Assembly: GCA_039707465.1 (NCBI GenBank)
Contig: CM077658.1
Coordinates: forward strand, 14,142,074 to 14,206,073
Direction: 5' to 3'
Length of the DNA stretch: 64,000 bases
Source: Rhabdophis nuchalis
Lineage: Eukaryota; Chordata; Lepidosauria; Squamata; Natricidae
The translations under genes and the position numbers were made by a program. The notes under the pieces were generated by a model that saw nothing but the letters and a program-made list of their open reading frames with translations, searched no databases and was not told where the DNA came from. Each line of letters opens with the position of its first letter. Position 1 is the stretch's first letter. Below, piece by piece: positions 54,296-64,000 of the stretch.

Positions 54296-54320
54296 TCTGA
54301 AGTCTCAGTGCAGCCAGCAA
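54197..54320 (-). CDS. NUTF2: NUTF2 exon 2: start codon exon (CDS 54197-54295)
   Basis: TTCCAG acceptor (plus CT at 54321-54322), 25 nt of 5'UTR, then ATG at 54295 encoding [20 protein letters not shown] and [13 protein letters not shown]. The donor is GTAAGT. Trp7 and the first helix are intact. Confidence 0.94.
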
Positions 54321-54608
54321 CTGGAAGGAGAAGAAAAACACAGGATATTTGACTTTATTATGCATAGGTTGATGAAACCATCAACTTCGTGTACAGCTGT
54401 TGGTAACAGCAGACAAATTTTATGTCGGAGAATGTAATGAAAAGAAGCAAATGTTGTTATTATCAACATCAATCTACATTGTGACAAAACGTAGAATACT
54501 GTTTACAGTTCTAGTCACGCCATCTGAAATAAAGAAAAAAAATCAAACAGCTGGAAAAAACGTGACTATGCAAAGAAACCACCAAGTTTCGATCCCAATG
54601 CCTTAACC

Positions 54609-54702
54609 CAGGGGTCTGCAAAATTGGCTCTTTTAAGCTGCCTGGGGAATTCTGGGAGTTGAAGTCCACCAGTCTTAAAAGAGCCAACTTTGCCGATCCC
54701 TG
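54609..54702. mobile_element. hAT MITE, 8-bp TSD CCTTAACC
   Basis: CAGGGGTCTGCAAAATTGG at the left and its inverted relative at the right. CCTTAACC at 54601-54608 and 54703-54710. Confidence 0.88.
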
Positions 54703-54835
54703 CCTTAACCACTACATTGAAGTGGCTGTTTGCAGTCAGCATAAACTAAATATGGAATGGCATTCGATTGGAGGAAAATGCTTTCGTCACATTGATGGGT
54801 CAATTTACTTTTAAAGCAAGTGTGTTTAATAAGCA

Positions 54836-55220
54836 GTGGCCCTCGACTTAACACTTCGTTTAGTAACCATTCGAAGTTACAACGGCACTGAAAAAGGGGA
54901 CGTATGACCATTTTTCGCATTTATGACCGTTGGGGACATGTGTTTTACACTCGGATGCTTGACAACTGATTCGCAGGTATGACGATTGCAGTGTCCTGGG
55001 ATAATGTGATCCCCTTTTGCGACCTTCTAACACACAAAGTCAATGGGAAAGCCAGACTTACTTAGCAACCGTGTTACTAATTTAACAACTGGAGTGATTC
55101 ACTTAACAAACGTGGCAAGAAATGTTATAAAAATGTGGCAAAACTCACACCAAAAATTCTCACTCAGCAACATAAAGTTTGGGCTCAGCTGTGGTCATAT
55201 GTTGAGAACTACCCGTAGTT
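54836..55220 (+). mobile_element. AGTCCTCGACTTAC-type DNA element
   Basis: GTGGCCCTCGACTTAACAC to TATGTTGAGAACTACCCG, with GTTACAACGGCACTGAAAA inside. Confidence 0.68.
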
Positions 55221-55904
55221 AATGTCAATTACAAAAAACAGGCTCAACTACAATTTGTTTCAAAAATAGTATCCTGTACCTTCCTGGGAACCACAGCAAA
55301 GCTATCCAATCAAGTCATAAGCTGAGCACTAAAGCTGAGACAGTCCTCAAATTACGACCACCACTAGGACTTCTGTCACTGAGCGAGATGACTACACCTC
55401 TTAAGAGACGGCAGTTACAGCAGTCCCAGTTGTAACTGTGAAGCCAGTGTGTGATTGTTGGGCAAGAACCTCGTGCTTCTTTTGCCCTGCCACTCTCTTC
55501 TTTTCCTTAATCTCATACCACAATTTAGGGCAGTGTCCCATTGCCACCTCCTCAGCCACGCCTGGAATGTTCCCTTCGGCAGACAAGTCTCCACCATCCT
55601 GCCACGTGCTCTGGGGCAGCCAGGGTGTGAATTCCAGGCCACCAGCAGGAGGAAGGAGATGGTGGCCAGCTGCAGGCAATGAAGGTAAGCAGGAGGTGTG
55701 GTGGAGTGCAAGGCACCCAGAATGGGAAAGATGGAAGAAGACAGGTGGGCTTAGGGGAGCTGACAAGGTCAGAAGTGCAGGGGCCTGAATTTTGATCACA
55801 AGCCAGTGGAGGAGGCTGCAATGGCCGTAATTTTGGGGACCAGTCATAAGTCTGGTTTTTTTGCAGTTACCTTTAAACGGCCACTGAACAAACTATGGTC
55901 ATAA

Positions 55905-56240
55905 GTTGAGGGTCACCAGCTGGGTGTCGGCACACCAGAAAACAGCCAAAATCTATGCTGTTTTTCAGGCCGTTTTTCCTAACCTTTTTGGAGGCTGTTT
56001 TCAGGCCATTTTTTGGGCCAAAAAACAACTAAAAAACAGGCATGCATGTGCCAGCCAGTTAGTCTTCGGGTTTCCGGTGCTTCAGTGTGCACGAAGACCA
56101 GCTGGCTGACATGCATGTGCATGCCGGAAAGCCGAAGACTAGCTGGCCAGCTGATCTTCAGGTTTCCGGCACTCCGATACGTACACACATTCCAGTTTGG
56201 GCACTCGGTGCTGAAAAGTTTCACCATCACTGTCCCAAGA
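55905..56240. mobile_element. hAT-like element (GATGGCGAACCT family)
   Basis: CACTCGGTGCTGAAAAGTTTC and CACCATCACTG at the right end, and CATGTGCATGCCGG repeats inside. Confidence 0.5.
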
Positions 56241-56875
56241 ATTCCTCAAAAGGTAAGCACACAGGAACAGCTGCCTCGTGTTTCCTCAAAGGGCTACAGC
56301 CATGTTTTTATTAAAAAAATATATTAAGGGGTCAATTATTCTTTATGACGACTCAGGGAGTATTTAGATAGCTCTAACGGTGACAAATGTTTGCAGCAGA
56401 AAAGAACAAGGTAAAAGAATTGATGAGTGCTCAGAAAAGATGGCTTAATCTGTCCAGCGTTTTTGCAACAGTACACACAGCTTGACTTGCACATTCATTT
56501 TAATCTGGGATTAATGTGGCCATGGAAACGTGGTCGGACCGTCAAGAAAGGTTGACAGATTCTGGATAGTTGGCTGTCATTTAAAATGCTGGGCAGCCGA
56601 CATGAAACATCAGTGAGCTTCTACTGAAACACTGATATTTTGAATGAAATGTAATATTACCTGGGTTTAGAAACTTCAGCAGTTGAAAGGAAAGCAAAAC
56701 TCATCTGCAAGGCGGACCAAAACTCACCTAACAAATGTTTTGCTTAATAACAGAAGTGTGGTCATAAATTGAGGACTACCTGCGCATTGATTCTTCCAAT
56801 GCACATATAGTAGCCCTACTTAGAATTGCCAAATTCTTCTACCTGGATTTTTTTTTGCGCTATGCACAACTAGGA

Positions 56876-57380
56876 TCCTTACCATATTTTTCGAAGTATA
56901 AGATGCTCCGAAGTATAAGACGCACTTAGCTTTTGGGGAGCAAAAATGTGCCTCTGCCTCCCAGCAATTTGCTTCCTTGCAGCAAACAGCCAGTTTCAGT
57001 TTCAGTACAGCCTGATTAGCACAAGCAACTGACTGTCAGGCCTCCCAACCAGCTGTTTCAGGCTGCAGGGGTTGTCATAGCCTATTGCCACCTCTGCGCC
57101 CATTTTGGGCTTCCGCATTCTGTTTTCAGCCCCCAGTTTAAACCTATTCCGGGTGGGGAGATCGGAATGGGCGGAAAATGGGGTGCAGGGAGACCGAAAA
57201 CCAGGCGTGCAGAGGCCAAAAATGGGATGTGAAGGCCGAAAATGGGGCGGGCGGAGGCAGCAATAGCAATCCCTGCAGCCTGAAACAGTTAATCAGCTGC
57301 TTGTGCTAATCAGGCTGTGCTGAAACTGAAACAGGCTGTTTGCTATTTGCTGCAAGGAGGCAAATTGCTGGGGGGAGGGC
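56876..57380. mobile_element. DNA-transposon-like repeat (AAGTATAAGACGC type)
   Basis: ATATTTTTCGAAGTATAAGA and CCGAAGTATAAGACGCAC start it. The middle is a loose inverted structure (AGCAAACAGCCAGTTTCAG versus CTGAAACAGGCTGTTTGCT). Confidence 0.5.
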
Positions 57381-57750
57381 TACATTCCATGTATAAAGTT
57401 TAGTACAGTAATCTTAGCTATGTTCTTTCACTGATCAGTAATTGGCAAATTGAAATCCTTTTATAGATACTCAAGCACTCCATTATTTCTCATTAGAAAC
57501 ATTTTTTATGAATGAACTAGTCATTTATAATTTATTTTTACCCAAAATTGAGAAATCTTAAAAGAACTTTACATAAAATGTAGCCCAATGTACAAAGTTT
57601 CTCAAACTTCGCAACTTTTAAAAGATGTGGACTTCAACTCCCAGAATCCATGCTGCTTTGGCAATTCTGGGAGTTGAAGTCCAGACACCTTAAAAGTCGC
57701 CAATTTTGAAAGACACTCAGGTACACACTCACTCTGTGTCATATAATAGA

Positions 57751-58090
57751 TAAAGTAAAGGTAACGATAACCCTCGCACATATGTACTAGTTGTTCCTGA
57801 CTCTAGGGGGTGGTACTTATCTCCGTTTCAAACCCAAACAGCCAGCACTGTCTGAAGTCGTCTCCGTGGTCATGTGGCCAGCATGACTCAACGCCAAAGG
57901 CACACGGAATGCTGTTACCTTTCCACCAAAGGTGGTCCCTAGTTTTCTACTTGCATTTTTCACCTGCTTTCAAACTTTCTAGGTTGGCAGAAGCTGGGAT
58001 AAGTAACGGGAGCTCACTAGGTTGCATGGCGCTAGCGATTCGAACTGCCGAGCTTTCAACAATCTGAGCGTCTTAGCCACTGAGCCATAT
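57751..58090 (-). mobile_element. Sauria SINE
   Basis: AAAGGTAACGATAACCCTCG tail, GGCCAGCATGACTCAACGC body, GCGATTCGAACTGCCGAGC head. Confidence 0.86.
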
Positions 58091-58994
58091 AATACAGGCG
58101 GGTAGATGCATAATTTTGTATTTATTTATTTATTTAGCCATAACCTAATATAGCGTATATTGGAGGTGGCCAGAGCTGTTTGCAACCAATGTTCACCGTA
58201 ATGCATGCCGATCAGTGTACCATTCAAAGTGACAATAAAGTTGGTCAAAAGTCAAACTTGAAAAGGAAAAAAAAAAAACCTGGGGAAAACACACACACAC
58301 ACACACAATTCTACGTCTAAAAAAAGTGGGAATCGCTTTGCCAGAGAAGTGATCACTTGGCTGATCCACCGCACGCGGCACCCGCACACACCACGTGCAC
58401 AACTTCACACCAGCCCACCAATCATTCTTATTCCTATCTTTCTCCCCCCCCCCCCCCCCCCGTTTTGGAAGGAAGGGGCCTGGAGGAACTGCAGGGCGCG
58501 GCTCTTTCCCCTCCGCCCCATCCCGAATGTTGTCTCAAGAGCAGCCAAGTAAAAGGGAGGGAAATGGGAGGGAAGGGGAAAAAGGGACATTTCCTTCCAA
58601 AGCAGAGGAACTTTCAAATCTCGCGCCTGGGAGGAAACCCCCCTCCCTTCCCCCCAAAAGCACGTGGCCGCCCGCGAACACGGGTTGGGGGGGGGGGGGA
58701 GAAAGACGCGAACTTGCCCGTTCACACGTGCGTTTCCCCGAACACGGAGGGGTGGGGGGCTCCGGGTTTGAATCGGGGCGGGCGGGGCAAGGAGGAGAGT
58801 CGCCCTCTCCCCCCTCCCTCGAGGCGGGGAGGGGCTTAAAAGGGCTGCGGAGGCCCCGACACGCCCTTCCCCTACCCTGAGGGGGCAGCGCCCAAGCGCA
58901 GGCCCCGCGGGCCTCTCGGCCTCTGCAAAGCGGCTCTCCCTCACGCCGCTGGGCCTTTCCCTTGCCCCGCGCCTCAGGCGTCCCGCTGACTTAC

Positions 58995-59060
58995 CCAGGC
59001 TGATGGCGATGGCGGCGGCGGCGGCGGCGGCGGCGGCGAGCGCAGCCCGAAGCCCCCCGA
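58995..59060 (-). other. NUTF2: NUTF2 5'UTR exon 1 (donor end; 5' end approximate)
   Basis: A perfect GTAAGT donor (plus ACTTAC at 58989-58994) follows CAGCCTGG on the minus strand. No minus-strand ATG precedes it in the visible exon, as expected for a non-coding first exon that splices to 54320. It includes a (GCC)9 run at 59011-59037. The transcription start is not determined. Confidence 0.6.
59011..59037. repeat. (GGC)9 trinucleotide repeat in NUTF2 5'UTR
   Basis: Nine consecutive GGC on the plus strand, GCC in the transcript. Confidence 0.88.
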
Positions 59061-59453
59061 GCGCAGCCTCACTGTGTGTGGGTCTCTCTCGTTCTCTCTC
59101 GCCGCTTCGCCCGCCGGGCACCGCCTCTTCCGGCCACGCCCCCTTTCCTCGCCCCTCTCTCTCTCTCTCGCTCTCTCTGGCGGGCGCGCGGATCCATTCG
59201 CAGAGCCTGCTGGGAAGGCGAGTCTCTTCCCTCGCTCTCGCCGTTCAGTTTTCCGGCCCACTACAGCTCCCGGCAAGCCGTGCGCGAGGAGGCGCCCGAC
59301 CCGAAGGGGAGCTTCGGTGCCAAAGGGCGAAGGAGGGATGGGAGGGAGCGCGGGGGTGGGAACGGGGGCTGAATATTGACGGCCTGATTAGAAGGGGAAA
59401 GCCCGATTGGTTAAGAGGAGGAGAGGCTGGCTCTTGAGAAGGTCCGGCTTAGA

Positions 59454-59985
59454 CTGTCACGTTAGAATGGACCAAAAGAGGTACCAGATTCTGGACCAGC
59501 TTTGTTCTATCTATACCAGAGGGAAGAAAAGGACCAAGGGACGCATGATAGCCGTGTTTCAATATTTGAGGGGCTGCCACAGAGAGGATGGGGTGTGTGT
59601 GTGTCAAGCTATTCTCTAAAGCAAGGTTCTCCAACCTTTGCAACTTTAAGTCTGAAGGACTTCAGCTCCCAGACTTCTCCGAGCTGAAGTCCTTCAGACT
59701 TAAAAGTTGCAAAGGTTGGAGACCCCTGCTCTAAAGCACCCAAAGGCCAGGCAAGGAATAATGGATGGAAACTGACCATGGAGAGTCAACCTAAAATAAG
59801 AATTGTTTTGACAGTGAGAACAATCAACCAATGGAAGAGAAGTTGCCGTTGCGGGAGCTTCATCACGGGAAGCTTTCAAGAAGAGACTGGGCTGCCATCG
59901 GTCAGAAATGGTGTAGGGTCTCCTACTTGGGCTGGGGGTTGGACTAGATGACCTACAAAGGTCCCATCCAACTCTGTTAATCTGT
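59454..59985 (+). mobile_element. Degenerate CR1 LINE with nested hAT MITE
   Basis: [23 protein letters not shown] frame, then CTAAAGCACCC after the MITE, ending GGTTGGACTAGATGACC. Confidence 0.72.
59622..59728. mobile_element. Palindromic hAT MITE, 8-bp TSD CTCTAAAG
   Basis: CAAGGTTCTCCAACCTTTGC left arm and inverted right arm. CTCTAAAG at 59614-59621 and 59729-59736. Confidence 0.9.
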
Positions 59986-60354
59986 CTTCAAACTTGGCAA
60001 CTTTCAGACTTGTGGACTTCAACTCCCAGAATTCGTGAACTCCACAAGTCTTAAAGTTGCCAGGTTTGGGGACACTTCCTTCCCCCCCCCCTCCCCCGAT
60101 CTATGCCATCTGTCTGATAAACTTGCAATAATCGTTTTTCTTGCCATGTATATGTATACCTCCGAACTGGACTGCTGTTTCTCTGTGACATATATATAGG
60201 CATATATCCATACCTTTGTATTTATTTAATTATTTTGTCATGTTTATGTAGTGTATATTGGAGATGGGTTGCCTTCCTTTGAGAGCTGTATGCAATGAAA
60301 TTTCATTTTAATGTATGCTGATTAGTGTACCTTCAAAGTGGCAATAAAGTTGAA

Positions 60355-60712
60355 GGTGTAGGGATGTGTTAGTTCAGTGGCTATGAGGCCGAGCTTGTCG
60401 ATCAGAAAGATTGGCAGTTCAACAGTTTGAATCCCTAGTGCCGTGTAACAGAGTGATCTCTCGTTACTTGTCCCAGCTGCCAATCTAGCAGTTCGAAAGC
60501 ACATAAAAATGCAAGTAGAAAAATAGGGACCACTTTGGTGGGAAGGTAACAGCGTTCCATGTCCCTTCAGCGTTTAGTTATGCTGGCCACATGACCATGG
60601 AGGCGTCTTCAGATAGCGCTGGCTCTTTGGCTTTGAAACGGAGATGAGCACTGCCCCCTAGAGTCGGAAAGGACTAGCACATATGCTCGAGGGGAATCTT
60701 TACCCTCTTTAA
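60355..60712 (+). mobile_element. Sauria SINE
   Basis: The only plus-orientation copy. tRNA-like head TTAGTTCAGTGGCTATGAGG, GAATCCCTAGTGCCG, CAGCTGCCAATCTAGCAG, ending CCCTAGAGTCGGAAAGGAC and a CTTTACC-type tail. Confidence 0.88.
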
Positions 60713-61829
60713 GGTAGTAGAAAGTATCTGGGGAAAAGAACATTTGCTGCCTAGGATTGCAAACACAACATGCAAGCTATTTGCTTAACTGACTCCCCCA
60801 ATTTACAGGTAGTCCTCGACTTATGACCTCAACTGAGCTCCAAATTTCTGTAGGTGAGATTATATTGTCGCACAGATTCACCAATCTTTAACCATTCTGT
60901 GATTAGTGGGCTTTGCAAATCTGAAAAATTACAATTGAGAAATGCAAGGTCTGTAAAACGAGTAAGTACAGAATGCGAAGAGTCTACGCCGTGGGTATCT
61001 TTATAGAACCATCCTACTGAAGCTTCAGAAAAATCACAGTACCATAGACACTTTTGTAGTCTTCAGAACTTTTCATCAGTTAGAATCTGAACCTTAGTCA
61101 GCCTGTTGTGCTCAAACTACATTAGTACTTCATCTCTCAGAATTTTCTAGATGCTCTTTGCCATGCTGGGAAAAGAATTCTAGCGACTGTAATTCTAACA
61201 TATCATGAAGATGAGCATGCTGGATGATGCTAAAAAAATAATAGGAAAAGGCTGATGTTGAAACATGGGGATTGCATGAGTTACAGTTTTTAGAAGGAAT
61301 GTGGAAAGAAGTAGTACAAGTAGAAATAATACACTCTTCTGTACGTTCATATGTCTCTTAGATTGCTGAATCAAACAAGAGTTGATCGTCTACTTTGTAA
61401 ATATAAAAATATTCTTCATGTTACCCAAATACATATCTATGCAGGTGAAATGCATTGCTTTCCTCATTTACATTAAAGGGGGGAAAAACTAAACCACTTT
61501 ACACCACAACTGTATTCACTGAACTAGTCAAAACAAATTACATTGTGCCTTAAAAGACAAAGTTTTCCTTAGTTTTGATTTAGCAATTACATTTTCTAAA
61601 ACATTATTTGTGCCTTAATATATTGTTTGAATGCAGACTTATATACTGAACTGGGAGGCAACTTACTATGGGTAAAAAACATAGACAATAACTTTACTAT
61701 TGTAAAGTCAAATTAAAATTTAAAAAAACACATTAAACTGGCTTAATTATCTATGCACGAGATTGTCATGGAAAAGAAACTGGGATAATATTTTCTAGGC
61801 TCTGTGGACAAACTGTACACTACAACGTA

Positions 61830-64000
61830 ACAAAACAAAATAGATTTTATTCAAATTAAGCATATTTGTTAGCACCTCAGGATAACCAGGAAAATAGAAC
61901 AGTCCAACATAGATAACCAGTTCAGCAGTCCAATCAACTGAACATGTTTTAGTGCATAATGATGGTAGAAAAGTACCACATTGGTCACAACACACACCTT
62001 CAAAACACTCTCAGCCAGCTAGAATGCACAGGCATTTATTTACAGAGAGAGAGAGAAAATCAATGTTATTGCCCAAGATCCTAAAAGATGAATGTGAGCA
62101 AAACATAAAGGGGTGTGCCCAAGCCTGACCTAAATGCGACACTCAATAGCAAATGTATTCTGTATCAGAAATATAGGGCAGCACTGAAATCTGCTAAATT
62201 TGGAGTTAAATCCAAGATAATAGCACAAAATGGACATTGTTCTTGGAACCTCTACTCAAAAGGACTGGATAAGAGTTGTCCCTGACTACAGCTGAGAGTT
62301 CGTATAACCCACTGAATGTAAATCCTAATTTCTACTGTTATATCCTATACAGTCATTTACACCAACTGCAGAAGACCAAAAGAACTGGGTGGCTCTTATG
62401 ATGTAGTATAATAGGGGGAAAGAATAATCACGTTGAACATATACTTTCATCATAGTATGTTTTCAAGCTTTAAAAATTAACTTTAATTGTGGATGGGTAC
62501 AACATATATAACCAATATATACGACTGTGGTTCCTATTCATATTGATGCTGGGGGAAAAAATACTGTAACCAATTTTTTTTTAAAAGAATGGACAGCTGG
62601 CCATTCTGTTCCTCATCAATGTCATCAAGTCACAGCAGTTCCGACAAAAGAAACATTTAAGCCTGGAAACGCAAAAGTCAATGTTCTTATTAATAAGATG
62701 ACGCAAAAAAGTGACAACTTAGGAAAAAAACACCCTCACCCTATGTTTTAATGTTTCCTTCCTTTTAATTTAAACAAAAAAATTGATATCTCCTAAAGAG
62801 CTGAGAAAACAATTTTATGGTACGCATTTGAAATATATTCCAAAGAGTGGCACTATGTATCTACCGTAGGTGGATGGATGCAAAGAAATTAACATTTCAT
62901 GACAAAAAGTAAGTCCTCCTCACACATCTTTTAAGACAAATGGCAACAGTTTTACAGAGATATAAGCTAACCACTGACTTCCCTAATAAAGTTGTATCAG
63001 TCTACAACCAAACCACTAGTGGGCTACACAAAGTTATGATTAGAGATTGTGTTATAGTTTTAATGTATCTGGAGAATGTCAGAGTGAAAAAAACTGTTTA
63101 GGACTTGAATTCTGCACCCATTCCTCTCAAGCTCAGTTTTCAATGTATGTGCATGGCATTTTTTTCCCCAAGACTTGAGGAAATATAGTGGGTTCAGAAG
63201 TAAAGTATGCATAATTGTGGGAGGTTAACCTCATTGCTCTTATGCTACGGAGACTATAACCTGGAAAAATATAAAGGAAGGCTACTGTCCTGACAGATTT
63301 TCCAAGGGAAAAAAAATACGTTTGTTGAAAACTGAAACAAGCAATGTTTAAATGCCCAGGACACAAATTCATGAAATGTCACGAAAGCCGCAATAACTTT
63401 TGTCAGCTGAAAGAGGAATAGAAACAAAACAGTAACTCCCAACATCAATATGGAGATAACAAACATTCTCCTGATATCCTCTTTTAAATATTTAAGGATT
63501 TGTTTTGACAATAAAAATGGCACACTCTGCATCAAAAGGTTCTCGGGGGCAGGGGGAAGAAGAAATGCCTACAACTCCCTTTCGTAAAAAGGAAAGATAA
63601 ATGCACTGATGGCTGTGATTTTTTTTAACATGACATTTCCTGCAGAATAATCCTGGTACAACACGGTGACACAGTGCGCCCTGGCCCTCTTCATTTCCTC
63701 CAGTATGAACGATTGCAACCCAGGTGTGCCTGTCTAGAAAGTAACTGATTCTTTCCTCAAAATTAGCTTTGTACAACATTTGGCTGCAGGTGGCAGACGC
63801 TAACAGTCTAGCTTCACGAGGGCAATGCTAAAAAGGGATTCGTTCCAACCGAGTCAGCATCATCCATAGTACCGCAGCAGCTACACTGACTTGCCACTAT
63901 GCTCAGGATAGTATTTAATGTGAGGAGTAGAAGCCAGTGAGCAGAATCCCAGGCCATCTTTTTGAAAAGTATCGCAGCAAGAGTCTCTCAGTGGGATAAA
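61830..64000 (-). other. Probable 3'UTR of an upstream minus-strand gene
   Basis: Mostly unique, AT-rich, repeat-poor sequence. Minus-strand AATAAA signals (plus TTTATT) occur at 61846-61851 and near 62035-62040. It contains no recognisable coding exon on either strand. The open frames up to 95 codons carry no known motif. In other vertebrates the gene before NUTF2 on the same strand is THAP11, so its 3'UTR is a candidate, but nothing in the sequence proves this. Confidence 0.4.

Larger units (their letters stand above)
58350..59400 (-). promoter_or_regulatory. NUTF2: NUTF2 CpG island promoter
   Basis: Strongly GC- and CpG-rich DNA around the 5'UTR exon. Poly-C (58445-58462) and poly-G (about 58686-58699) runs are present. 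The many long frames on both strands (up to 238 codons) are GC-composition artefacts with no family motif. Confidence 0.6.
59401..61840. other. Intergenic region upstream of NUTF2
   Basis: The region contains a degenerate CR1 (59454-59985), a Sauria SINE (60355-60712) and a partial DNA element (60806-60980). From 60985 to 61840 the DNA is AT-rich and I recognise nothing. Confidence 0.5.

Noticed and set aside
58405..59121. 238-codon minus-strand frame at the NUTF2 CpG island
   Set aside because: It is Arg/Pro/Ala-rich and runs through the splice donor at 58989-58994 and homopolymers; better explained as 5'UTR and promoter.
63254..63779. 93- and 95-codon minus-strand frames at the right edge
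   Set aside because: They show no recognisable motif, AT-rich codons and overlapping frames; more likely 3'UTR.

Overview
This is vertebrate nuclear DNA, almost certainly from a squamate reptile and possibly a snake. The coding exons read as clear vertebrate orthologues. The repeats are typical of squamates: about eight Sauria-type SINEs, many CR1 and L2-like LINE 3' ends (one CR1 copy with a pure ATTCT/AATAG pentanucleotide tail), long GATA microsatellites, and numerous short hAT and mariner-type MITEs. The snake assignment rests on the AATAG-tailed CR1 and the GATA arrays and is only suggestive.

Three genes lie on the minus strand in the order expected from the conserved vertebrate NUTF2-EDC4-NRN1L block (human 16q22). 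Reading in the direction of transcription, from high to low coordinates: NUTF2 (5'UTR exon near 59.0 kb, coding 54.3-45.9 kb, long 3'UTR to about 42.8 kb); EDC4 (29 coding exons, 40.6-14.8 kb, complete, 1400 codons, all splice phases consistent); and the 5' part of NRN1L (signal-peptide exon at 7.8 kb, second exon at 0.7-0.87 kb, remainder beyond the left edge). All three starts sit in GC-rich, CpG-rich stretches (about 6.5-8.06, 40.26-40.99 and 58.35-59.4 kb). The right end (about 61.8-64 kb) looks like the 3'UTR of a further minus-strand gene whose coding part is outside the window.

The products act in separate processes. NUTF2 is the RanGDP import carrier, EDC4 is the P-body scaffold for mRNA decapping, and NRN1L is a secreted or GPI-anchored neuritin-like protein. 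They are neighbours by conserved synteny, not members of an operon or pathway.

The most notable observation is in NUTF2. It has two complete alternatives for its last coding exon, 3.1 kb apart, each with an in-frame acceptor and its own stop. Both encode an NTF2 C-terminus (ADxD...GFHQ...AWVCTN...FRLALHN), but they differ at 11 of 36 aligned residues and at many synonymous sites. This suggests an old, selected exon duplication producing two NTF2 isoforms. A second coherent signal is a set of palindromic hAT MITEs with 8-bp target duplications centred on TA. Other points are a 20-C acceptor tract, a NAGNAG acceptor and a weak donor in EDC4, a 600-bp homopyrimidine tract beside the NRN1L first exon, and three solo LTRs with exact 5-bp duplications.

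Exon boundaries were derived by hand from splice consensus, reading phase and remembered vertebrate protein sequences. No alignment or database search was run.
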